From Bacteroidota bacterium (GTDB lineage Bacteria > Bacteroidota > Bacteroidia > Bacteroidales > Dysgonomonadaceae), in assembly GCA_023622765.1 (NCBI GenBank), contig JAMNYO010000004.1:1-38726 (forward strand): a DNA stretch of 38,726 bases. Reading direction: 5' to 3'. Every line of letters starts with the position of its first letter. The stretch's first letter is position 1. A program made the translations under genes and the position numbers. Positions 24,213 to 32,500 of this stretch are shown in pieces. The notes under the pieces were generated by a model, which ran no database searches, had not been told where the DNA came from, and saw nothing but the letters and a program-made list of their open reading frames with translations.

Positions 24213-25346
24213 CTACCCACCGTCTGCGCCATCTTCAGTCCGATTTTCCAACTTTTCCTCAGTAAGACCATCAAACAGGGGTTCACCCCCGTAGTGTAAC
24301 CCCCGGAGAAGGCGGTAGTTTTTTTCCAAACCCTGTTTCGGGAGAGGTGCATAGTTAATCTGAGCCGCCACCTTTTGTCCCGGGGGGCTGAGCATGTAGA
24401 GGAGCAGGTCCAGCAGCTCCATCGCCTCCTCCTTGGTTCGGTTGCCATACTGCTGATCCTTGTAGACCAATATCCAGGTGAACAGGCTGATGGGGTACGC
24501 GTTGGGATCGGCCGAATCGGTGATGGTCGCACGCATATCATCCGGCAAATCCACGTTGGCCGCGGCGGAGATGGACTCCAGCGTGGCATCGATGAAGCGA
24601 CCCGCCCTGTTCTTCAGTTTAGCTGTCTTGAGGTTCAGGGTGAGCGCGTACTCCGACCCGATGTAACCGATGGCGCCCTCCGTCTGCTGGACGATACCCG
24701 CCACACCCGGGTTCCCCTTGGCCGCTATCCCGGCCTCCCACTTCAGCGCCTTCCCCTTTCCCATAACCCGGTTCCACTCGGGAGAAACCACGGAGAGGTA
24801 CTCCGAAAAGTTGAACGTGGTACCGCTGCCGTCAGAGCGGTAAACGGGGGTAATATCCAAGTTGGGCAAAGGAATTCCCGGGTTGATCGACGTGATCCGC
24901 GGGTCGTTCCACTTTTTCACATTGCCCAAGAATATGTCGGAGATAAGGGGGCCGGTAAGTCGCAAGCTCTCTACCCCCTCTAGCGTGTAAGCCATCACCA
25001 CCCCACCCAGGCAGGTGGCAATGTGAATCACCTCGCCGTTCATCGTCTCCAACTCCTTATCGGTCAGGAAGGCATCGCTGGCACCGAAGTCCACCGAACG
25101 GTCACGCAAGCTACGTATCCCACCACCACTTCCCATGGCCCCGTAGTTCACGGTGAGGCCTTCGTTCAGCCGCATGAAATCGCGGAAGACAATGTTGTAG
25201 TAGGGATAGGGAAACGTGGCCCCCGCACCGGAGATGGTACTGCGGGACGTGCCTTTTTGAGAATCCGATGAGCCCGTTTTGCACGATGACAGGAAAAAGG
25301 GCAGCGAGACGAACAGAAGCGAGGTAAACAACAATAATCGTTTCAT
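24213..25346 (-). CDS. pstS: Phosphate-binding lipoprotein PstS
   Basis: The 377-residue protein has lipobox FLSSC (Cys22) and the phosphate-binding fold motifs SGAGATFPYP, GSGGGIRSLRDR, VDFGASDAFLT, VYRSDGSGTTFNF and a C-lobe SLFTWILVYKDQQY. It is a lipid-anchored periplasmic phosphate receptor feeding PstCA. I start at ATG 25346; the three codons before it begin with TTG. The C-terminus ends in a short acidic tail, and a neighbouring frame continues as a longer acidic tail up to pstC (see findings). Confidence 0.94.
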   Translation of the reverse strand: MKRLLLFTSLLFVSLPFFLSSCKTGSSDSQKGTSRSTISGAGATFPYPYYNIVFRDFMRLNEGLTVNYGAMGSGGGIRSLRDRSVDFGASDAFLTDKELETMNGEVIHIATCLGGVVMAYTLEGVESLRLTGPLISDIFLGNVKKWNDPRITSINPGIPLPNLDITPVYRSDGSGTTFNFSEYLSVVSPEWNRVMGKGKALKWEAGIAAKGNPGVAGIVQQTEGAIGYIGSEYALTLNLKTAKLKNRAGRFIDATLESISAAANVDLPDDMRATITDSADPNAYPISLFTWILVYKDQQYGNRTKEEAMELLDLLLYMLSPPGQKVAAQINYAPLPKQGLEKNYRLLRGLHYGGEPLFDGLTEEKLENRTEDGADGG

Positions 25347-25411
25347 CAAAGGCAATAAAGCAATACAGGTTCTATGTTACTCCAAAATATCTACGCGAAA
25401 TTACGATATGA

Positions 25412-25451
25412 TTGTTACATTTCGGTTACATATTTGTTACGAATTTGTTAA
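25412..25451 (-). promoter_or_regulatory. Candidate Pho box: four heptamers at 11-bp phase upstream of pstS
   Basis: On the + strand TTGTTAC, CGGTTAC, TTGTTAC and TTGTTAA start at 25412, 25423, 25434 and 25445, each followed by a four-base AT-rich spacer. The 7+4 layout equals that of PhoB sites, and on the coding strand of pstS the units read GTAACAA/TTAACAA, close to the TTAACA repeats of PhoP sites in Bacillus. It ends 66 bp before the pstS start, where a -33 element would be expected. Confidence 0.7.
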
Positions 25452-25499
25452 GTCAGAGCACTGCATGGTGAGATATACCTATTGTTCCCGTTTTTTTGT

Positions 25500-25507
25500 T
25501 ATTTTTG
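25500..25507 (+). promoter_or_regulatory. Candidate -7 element TATTTTTG for the aminotransferase gene
   Basis: Fits TAnnTTTG, about 130 bp before ATG 25639; the nearest TTG upstream (25482-25484) is spaced only 15 bp. Confidence 0.35.
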
Positions 25508-25638
25508 CGGCGGGAAGGATCCCCGATACTCTTTTTCGAGTTTTTATCCCTAGGGCTTGTGAAAAATCGTTTTTTCATCTATTTTCGCGATTTAATTGAC
25601 AAAATGATTCGTTAAAGCTCTTATCGCTACCATTTATT

Positions 25639-26874
25639 ATGCCGCTAATATCTCATCGAGGCATCCAGATGCCCGCATCGCCCATTCGTAAGTTAGCCCC
25701 GCTCTCAGATGCCGCCAAGGCAGAGGGGGTGCGGGTGTACCACCTGAATATCGGACAGCCCGACCTACCCTCCCCCGCTTCCGCGCTCGAAGCCATCCGA
25801 AGCATCAATCGAACCACGCTGGAGTACAGTCCCAGCGACGGTTACCGGTTCTACCGGGAGAACCTGGTAGGTTATTACGAGAAGTTCGGTATTCACTTGT
25901 CACCCGAGGATATCATCGTCACCACGGGGGGCTCGGAGGCGGTGCTGTACGCGTTCCTCGCTTGCCTGAACCCGGGCGATGAGATTATCGTGCCGGAACC
26001 GGCCTACGCGAACTACATGGCGTTCGCCATCTCCGCCGGGGCCACCATCCGAACCATCCCCTCCACCATGGAGACGGATTTCGCGTTGCCGCCCGTGGAG
26101 GCGTTCGAGCAACTCATCAACGAGCATACCAAGGGAATACTTATCTGCAATCCCAACAATCCGACCGGCTACGTCTACACGCGCAAGGAGATGGAGCAGA
26201 TGCGTGACCTAGTGAAGAGATACAACCTCTACCTGTTTTCCGACGAGGTATACCGGGAGTTCATCTACAACGATACACCCTACGTGTCGGCATGTCACCT
26301 CGAGGGTATAGAAGAGAACGTGGTGCTGATCGACTCGGTATCAAAGCGTTACAGCGAGTGCGGTATCCGCATCGGTGCGTTGATCACCAGGAACAGGCGT
26401 CTGCACGAAACGGTGATGAAGTTTTGTCAAGCGAGATTGAGCCCCCCCTTGATCGGTCAGATAGCTGCCAACGCATCGCTCAAGGAAAACGGGGAGTACA
26501 TGCAACGCAACTTCGACGAATACAAGAGCCGACGCGATTTCCTGATTGACCGGCTGAACCGGATACCCGGGGTTTACTCGCCCATGCCGCAAGGGGCCTT
26601 CTACACGCTCGCCCGGCTACCCGTGGAGGATACCGACGCATTCTGCGCGTGGTGCCTCTCGGACTTCCGCCACGAGGGACAGACCATCTTCATGGCACCC
26701 GCCTCAGGCTTTTACGTGACGCCTGGCCTTGGTAAGAACGAGGTGAGACTCGCTTACGTGATCAACAAGGAGGATTTAAACAGTGCTCTTATCGTGCTGG
26801 AAAAAGCACTGGAAGCATACCCTTACACCCTTGAATATGAATGCGGAGCTGTTCATAGCAAAGCGTATTTATAA
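25639..26874 (+). CDS. PLP-dependent aminotransferase, class I/II (aspartate/aromatic type)
   Basis: The 411-residue fold-type I enzyme shows YHLNIGQPDLPSP, YSPSDGYRFYRE, TTGGSEAVLYAF, ICNPNNPTGYVYTRKE, FSDEVYREFIY and the PLP lysine Lys236 in DSVSKRYSECGIRIG, with a C-terminal arginine in KNEVRLAYV. It transfers amino groups between amino acids and 2-oxoacids; the exact substrate cannot be read by eye. Its last 38 bp overlap the start of the downstream permease gene, implying co-transcription and perhaps coupling. Confidence 0.92.
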   Translation: MPLISHRGIQMPASPIRKLAPLSDAAKAEGVRVYHLNIGQPDLPSPASALEAIRSINRTTLEYSPSDGYRFYRENLVGYYEKFGIHLSPEDIIVTTGGSEAVLYAFLACLNPGDEIIVPEPAYANYMAFAISAGATIRTIPSTMETDFALPPVEAFEQLINEHTKGILICNPNNPTGYVYTRKEMEQMRDLVKRYNLYLFSDEVYREFIYNDTPYVSACHLEGIEENVVLIDSVSKRYSECGIRIGALITRNRRLHETVMKFCQARLSPPLIGQIAANASLKENGEYMQRNFDEYKSRRDFLIDRLNRIPGVYSPMPQGAFYTLARLPVEDTDAFCAWCLSDFRHEGQTIFMAPASGFYVTPGLGKNEVRLAYVINKEDLNSALIVLEKALEAYPYTLEYECGAVHSKAYL

Positions 26875-28084
26875 AGGCGATAAGAAAAACGACAAACGGG
26901 TCTCATCGCCCGCTATCAAGATTGCCATCGCGGGCATCGCACTGGGACTGGCGGTGATGATCGTAGCGGTATGCATCATCGTGGGGTTCAAGAAAGAGGT
27001 GCGCGCCAAGGTAGTGGGCTTCGGATCACACATTCAAATCACGGCGTACGAGAGCAACAGCTCGTACGAGCACACGCCCATTGCCGTCTCCGATTCACTA
27101 ATCGACCAGTTGCAGGCCAACCCGAACATTCGCCACTTCCAGGAATTCATCACCAAGCCGGGCATCATCAAGACGGACAACGACTTCATGGGCGTGGTAC
27201 TGAAAGGGGTATCGGAACGGCACGACTGGGATTTTTTCCGTGCCAACCTGCTGGAGGGATCCATCATCCAACCCAACGATACGGCGACCGCCAACCCGGC
27301 CATCCTCTCGAAAGAGGTGGCCGACAAGCTCCACTTGAAAGTGGGCGACAAGTTCACCTGCTACTTTATCCAAGAACCGGTTCGGGCCCGTCGCTTTGAC
27401 ATCGTCGGCATCTACCAGACCAACTTCGAGGAGTACGACCAGCTTTTCGTGATCACTAAAATGGAGATTCTCGCCTCACTGAACGGGTGGGAAGACGACA
27501 TGGTGAGCGGCATTGAGCTACTGGTGAACGACTACGACCAACTGGACAAGATCTCGCAAGAGCTCTTCTACGAGATGTCGTCGCACACCGACCGCCTGGG
27601 CAACCCATTCTACACCCGCTCCATCAAGGAGATCAACCCCATGATCTTCAACTGGCTCAACCTGCTGGACATGAACGTGTGGGTCATCATCATCCTGATG
27701 CTCGTCGTCTCGGGCTTCACCATGATATCGGGCCTCCTGATCATCATCCTGGAACGCACCAACATGATTGGCATGCTCAAGTCGATGGGTGCCGCGGACA
27801 TCAGCATCCGCAGGGTCTTCCTCTATCTCTCCGCTTTCCTGATTGGTCAAGGCATGTTATGGGGTAACCTCATCGCGTTGCTCTTCTGCTTTATCCAGGA
27901 TCAGTTTCAAGTCTTGAAGCTGGATCCCGCCACCTACTACCTGACGGCCGTGCCCATCGACCTTAACATCCTCCACATCCTGCTACTGAACATCGGTACG
28001 CTCGCGGTCTCCCTGTTGATGATGATCGGTCCCTCCTACCTGGTAGCCCGGATCACGCCCGCGAAATCCATCCGGTTCGAGTAG
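26837..28084 (+). CDS. LolC/LolE-type (FtsX family) ABC transporter permease
   Basis: The 415-residue protein begins MNAELFIAKRIYKGDKKNDK, the usual start of LolC/E homologues in Bacteroidota, then TM1 (about 25-47, AIAGIALGLAVMIVAVCIIV), a large periplasmic domain, and three C-terminal helices with the FtsX core (LIIILERTNMIGMLKSMGAAD) and the ending ARITPAKSIRFE. With an ATPase encoded elsewhere it would release lipoproteins from the inner membrane, relevant to the many lipoproteins in this window. ATG 26837 fits the family start better than upstream starts. Confidence 0.88.
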   Translation: MNAELFIAKRIYKGDKKNDKRVSSPAIKIAIAGIALGLAVMIVAVCIIVGFKKEVRAKVVGFGSHIQITAYESNSSYEHTPIAVSDSLIDQLQANPNIRHFQEFITKPGIIKTDNDFMGVVLKGVSERHDWDFFRANLLEGSIIQPNDTATANPAILSKEVADKLHLKVGDKFTCYFIQEPVRARRFDIVGIYQTNFEEYDQLFVITKMEILASLNGWEDDMVSGIELLVNDYDQLDKISQELFYEMSSHTDRLGNPFYTRSIKEINPMIFNWLNLLDMNVWVIIILMLVVSGFTMISGLLIIILERTNMIGMLKSMGAADISIRRVFLYLSAFLIGQGMLWGNLIALLFCFIQDQFQVLKLDPATYYLTAVPIDLNILHILLLNIGTLAVSLLMMIGPSYLVARITPAKSIRFE

Positions 28085-28126
28085 GCGGGTAGCTGTTAGA
28101 TCACGATTTTGGAGAGTTGCCACCCC

Positions 28127-28306
28127 ATGTAAGATACCATGCAAGTTACCATGCAAGTTACCGAACAAGATACCGGACAAGCTACCGAACAAGTTACCGA
28201 ACAAGATACCGGACAAGCTACCGAACAAGTTACCGTGCAAGTTACCGAACAAGTTACCGTGCAAGTTACCGAACAAGTTACCGTGCAAGTTACCGAACAA
28301 GTTACC
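28127..28306. repeat. 12-bp minisatellite, 15 contiguous units
   Basis: Exactly 15 units of the form nnnCAAGnTACC with no spacers. Order: one ATG-TAAG variant, two ATG units, then the trimer GAA-GAT / GGA-GCT / GAA-GTT twice (36-bp period), then the pair GTG / GAA three times (24-bp period). This nested structure shows stepwise block duplication. It is not a CRISPR. Confidence 0.97.
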
Positions 28307-28343
28307 AAGAGTAAACCTAAATACTTTTTCCAAAAAACAACCA

Positions 28344-28373
28344 TTGCATTTCCAACTATTATTCCTATATTTG
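28344..28373 (+). promoter_or_regulatory. Promoter of hipB(A)
   Basis: TTG at 28344-28346 and TATATTTG at 28366-28373 with 19 bp between, matching the Bacteroidota layout. Transcription should begin near 28380, inside the dyad. Confidence 0.7.
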
Positions 28374-28378
28374 CAGCA

Positions 28379-28402
28379 TAACAGTTGTAAATACACTTGT
28401 TA
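28379..28402. promoter_or_regulatory. Dyad operator, probable HipB autoregulation site
   Basis: TAACAGTTGT (28379-28388) and ACACTTGTTA (28393-28402) are inverted with 8 of 10 positions pairing across a 4-bp centre. It covers the predicted transcription start and ends one base before the hipB ATG, the usual place for antitoxin autorepression. Confidence 0.7.
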
Positions 28403-28403
28403 A

Positions 28404-28742
28404 ATGGATTGGTATATATTTACGGATAAGGGATTAATTGCCAAAATAGGAGAAAAACTAAGGCAAATTCGATTAGAGCAAAATATCACGCAAAAAGAGT
28501 TGGCAGAACGAGCCGGTGTTTCTCTTAGCAGCGTAGCCAGCATGGAAAAGGGCAATAGCGTCTCTCTCTCGACACTGATAGCTATTCTTAGAGCTCTTCA
28601 GGCCCTACATTTACTGGATACCTTCTTCCGTGAACCTGAAATCAGCCCCATCGCGTACGCCCAAATGATGGATGGCAAAAAAATGAGGCAAAGGGCAAGT
28701 AATACAAAAACGAATATAGAGGAGGAACTTACCACATGGTAA
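28404..28742 (+). CDS. hipB: HipB-type antitoxin, XRE-family helix-turn-helix regulator
   Basis: The 112-residue protein has a complete XRE HTH at about residues 13-68 (IGEKLRQIRLEQNITQKELA, then AGVSLSSVASMEKG), followed by a basic/polar tail typical of HipB antitoxins. It would repress its own promoter at 28379-28402 and, in intact systems, neutralise the HipA kinase. The stop overlaps the hipA start by 7 bp. Since hipA is broken, it is effectively an orphan regulator. Confidence 0.88.
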   Translation: MDWYIFTDKGLIAKIGEKLRQIRLEQNITQKELAERAGVSLSSVASMEKGNSVSLSTLIAILRALQALHLLDTFFREPEISPIAYAQMMDGKKMRQRASNTKTNIEEELTTW

Positions 28743-29459
28743 AAGTGGCAAAAGTATATATATGGAATACACTTGCAGGTGCCGTACTCTGGAATGAGGA
28801 CAGGCAGGTAGCTACCTTTGAGTATGATGCTAACTTTATTAACAGGGGATGGGATTTATCACCTTTGATGATGCCCGTTTCGCAGAGGAGCATTTACTCT
28901 TTTCCTGAATTATCGAAGGAGACTTTTATGGGATTACCCGGGTTACTTGCTGACGCTCTGCCGGACACCTATGGAAAAGCTACATACCCAAACGCTATGC
29001 GGGATGGCTCATTATGATTACAGGATGTCCCGTGCCTTTTCATACGAACAGCTCTTTCAGGTGATGAGACGATTGCGTTTACCATATACAGATGCCGAGC
29101 AAATGTATAAACGTATGGTCTTTAATGTCGCTGCTCGCAATCAAGACGACCACACGAAGAACATCTCTTTCATCATGGATAAGTCAGGTACCTGGCGCTT
29201 GTCTCCAGCTTACGACATAACTTGGTCTTATAATCCGAAAGGGCAATGGACTTCACACCATCAAATGTCTATCAATAACAAGTGGGACAATTTCACAAGA
29301 AAAGACCTACTATCCGTGGCAGAAGCGATGAATATTAAATCAGGCAACGAGATTATTGACGAAATAATTGAAGCCGTATCCTATTGGAGGGTACTAGCAA
29401 ATAAGCATGACGTACCCAAAGAAACCATAGAGAAGATAGAAAAAAGCTTTCGGGGGTAA
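28736..29459 (+). pseudogene. hipA: hipA toxin kinase, internal deletion and frame change
   Basis: The N-terminal piece (28736-29017) encodes a HipA N-domain (VYIWNTLAGAVLW, GWDLSPLMMP, SFPELSKETFMGLPGLLADA) up to PDTYGKA, then runs out of frame. From about 28977 the +1 frame encodes the C-terminal kinase lobe (LHTQTLCGMAHYDYRMS, NVAARNQDDHTKN with the catalytic Asp, LSPAYDITW). About 230 residues remain of a family usually over 400; the middle, including the ATP-binding lobe, is missing. The two pieces are well preserved, so the deletion looks recent. The gene cannot make an active kinase. Confidence 0.9.
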
Positions 29460-29483
29460 ACCTCCGAACAAACTATTCCGCAA

Positions 29484-29538
29484 GCACTCCACACGCACTC
29501 CACACGCACTCCTCAGGCACTCCACAGGCACTCCACAA
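29484..29538. repeat. 11-bp minisatellite, 5 units
   Basis: Five contiguous units of GCACTCCACAC (two exact) and variants GCACTCCTCAG, GCACTCCACAG, GCACTCCACAA between hipA and the GH106-like gene. The unit is not a multiple of three, as fits non-coding DNA. Confidence 0.95.
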
Positions 29539-29556
29539 GTGGTATTAAACCAAGAA

Positions 29557-32500
29557 TCAATAATCAACCGATTCTAAGGTAACCGGCCCTAGCAGCCCGT
29601 ACTCCTTTAACGGGTCATTAGCCGCGGGTCCCGCTATGGTCCATGTTTTACGATTCTCCTCGGGCAGCCCGGCATCGTACACCAGCCGGTTGAACCAGGT
29701 GCTGGTCACCTCCACCTGCAAACTGTTCTCTCCCTCCTGCAGGTACTCCGTAACATCCAGCACGTACGGCGAAGTCCAGCAGGTGCCTACCTCTTTACCG
29801 TTTACCTTAACCTTGGCAATCACCTCCACCCGACCCAAATTCAGCCGGTAAGCCGCTGAGGCAGATTTTTGGTCTAAGGTGAAGGTGGTCTCGTACGTTA
29901 CCGTTCCGGAGAAAGACTTCCCCTCGTCCGACAGCGGGAGATCTTTCCAAGCGGTAAGCCGTTGGGTCTGTAGCGGTGAGGTTTCCACCCCCCAGTCCCC
30001 GGGAAATTGAAGCTGCCAGGAGGCATCGCTCAAATCCAGCCGCCCCGTCGGTTCCGATTGATTGCACACCATGAAAACCCTACCGGTTTCGGTTTCCTCT
30101 GCCTCTTGAGCTGCATCAACCGCTTGGGATGCCCCACCCTGTTGAGACACCTTACCTGGTTTGGATGCTTCAGCTGACTGAAGTGACTCTCCCGGTTGAG
30201 ACACCTCAGCCGATTGTGATGCTTCAACTGACTGAAGTGACTCTCCCGATTGAGATACCCTACCAGGTTGAGATGACTTAACTGAATGGACAACCTCACC
30301 CGACTGAATTGCCTTGCCTGCCCCCTCCCTTTTAAAGACGACGAAGCAGGAGTTGCTTACCGGTATATCCAGCTCGACCTCCGTGTGATTACCCACCACG
30401 CGGGAAGATACTGCGGCGATATTACCGGACAACGGATCCCACAGCTCCACGTTGCCCATCTCACGAAAGAGAACCGTACCCCGGTATCCTTTCTCGGGCG
30501 GCATGGAGAGGAAGTAAATGTCAGCCCCATTGGTCTGTCGATGCAGCCAGCGCAGGTCGGGAGATTGGGCTACAATATCGGGCAGGATATTTTCCGCCAT
30601 CAATACCGCGGCAATATCAGCGGTGTTGTACACCTTCCCTTTCCCTAAGCTAAGCTGTTCTCGCGAGCCGTCGCCCCACAACTTCCCAACAGCTTTCCCG
30701 AAAGCCCGGTTCGCTTTCTCGCCACCGCTTAAGGTGGCGATTCCCTTAGGGGCTTCACCGGCAAGAACAACACCCGCCTTCACGAACGAAGCGATCTTCT
30801 CCAACGTTTCAGGCAACATTCTTTGACAGTCGTACAACCACAACACACGGTACTCGATCCCCTCGGGGGTGACCAGCCTGCCATCCTTCACCGACAGGCG
30901 GTTTAACAACATATCGGGATTGCAGTAGTCATAGGAGTACCCTTCGGGGAAAGGGAGGAGCTGCAAAGGCTTATGGTTTTGCTCGTCCCCCAGGTACATC
31001 AACACGTCAGATACCGGCCTGCCTCTCTCCAGCATGTAGTTACACCTGGCCAGGTAGTCGGTAAAGTGAGGCATATGCTTCCACCAGGTCTGTAAGCGCA
31101 GGAACGGGGTACCTATCGCCGTTCCGAACGATGTGCTGGGGGGCAGGAAGTCGGTTCGCGGGTTATGGGTATAGGTGTGGAAAACGAGGTGTGTAACCCC
31201 GCGGGCGAAATGGTCATCGGCGATATCCTTCAAGAAACGGGGATGCTCGTTCCAGGTCAACTCGAAAGAGGTGAGCGCCTCGGCCGCCACCCTCCTCTTC
31301 CCGTAGCCCCGGGCCGCGGAAACGGCCGGCTTGACCGGCTTGAACTCGATACTCCCCACGAACGAATCCGAGCGGGGTTGCCAAAACTCGCACATGGGAA
31401 TATCGGCATGCTTGTAATACTCCAGTATATCGCCGGGGAATACATCGCCCGACGCTGTCTCAAAGGAGACCGTCAGCCCATGCTCACCGGCCAACCGCTT
31501 CATCTCCCCGAAAAAGTTCTCCACCAGCAGATCGTTCAGGGTTACGCGCCAGTCACGCAGGAACAGCGCGGTATGCTCCGGGTTACCTACCACGTAACCA
31601 AACAGGGCCGGGAACATGGAGTGGAGGCTATACCCCCACTTCTCTTCGAATAGCTTGTCGAGATCCTTCGTCCAGGTCTGCGTCTTGCACTCCCAGCTAT
31701 CCAGCAAAACACCCTGCAGCAAGCCATCTTTCAGCACCCCGTCGCCCGTGATCAGGCGACCGATATAACCGTCAAAATTGGCCCTGATCCCATCGGGGTG
31801 GAGCTTGGTCGACTCCCAACCCGTCGCCTCGGCAGGCGCCGGCCCGTTTTTCTGGCCCGTGTTGACATGTCCTACGCGGAGCACGGTCCACTCACCTTCG
31901 GGAACATTCCAGTCGAGCCTGCCCAAGGTATCCATCTTACCGGTCAAGTCCACGAGGGTAGCGGGATCGATCCAAGTGCGCGGGTCCTGCTGGGGATGTG
32001 CTTCTCGGACGATCCGCCTCAGCGTCCATGCCGCCTCCGACTCCCAGTTCTGTTGGCGGGCAGCCGAGTAGAAATGGATGTAGCGCAGGGCCATCTCATG
32101 CAGGTTGGTTATCTCGATCCGGTAGGAATCGGAAGGCACCTCCGCGCAGGCAATCGATATGGGTTGGTCGTCCTGCCAGTTCGCGGCAGGCATATCCAGA
32201 GAGACTACCTGCCGCCTTTCGCCGGGCAGGTTGGCGTAAACGGTCACCTTTACCCCCGGCGCGTAGACCCAAGCGTGGGCATACGAGTCGATGGGCGGAA
32301 ATTGAACCGTTCGCAAGGTCGTTTTTTCCGGGAAGGTGAAGTCCAGGACCGTAGGCTCGTCCACCGAGGGAGGAAGCGTGATGGTTTGCCGGTTGACCAG
32401 CCAATTATCCCAGGAGAGGTCAGAACGATTGCTCGTGACCCCGGAAGGAACCAGCCGTTCACCGGTATCCCCCTCGGGCATGGGAAAGGCGATCACGAAG

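Larger units (their letters stand above)
28085..28403. other. Intergenic region with minisatellite, promoter and operator of hipB
   Basis: 319 bp without a supported gene. It contains the 12-bp minisatellite (28127-28306), a good promoter (28344-28373) and a dyad operator (28379-28402). Reading frames through the array are open on both strands only because the unit is a multiple of three. Confidence 0.7.

Noticed and set aside
24137-24589. Separate 150-codon gene overlapping pstS
   Set aside because: Most of it is a shadow of pstS; only the part beyond the pstS stop is of interest and is listed as a finding.
28127-28306. Possible CRISPR array
   Set aside because: The 12-bp units are contiguous with no spacers, and no cas gene is present.
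28139-28381. 80-codon frame with Gln-Val-Thr repeats as a real gene
   Set aside because: Its openness follows from the 12-bp unit, the opposite strand is open too, and its end covers the hipB promoter.
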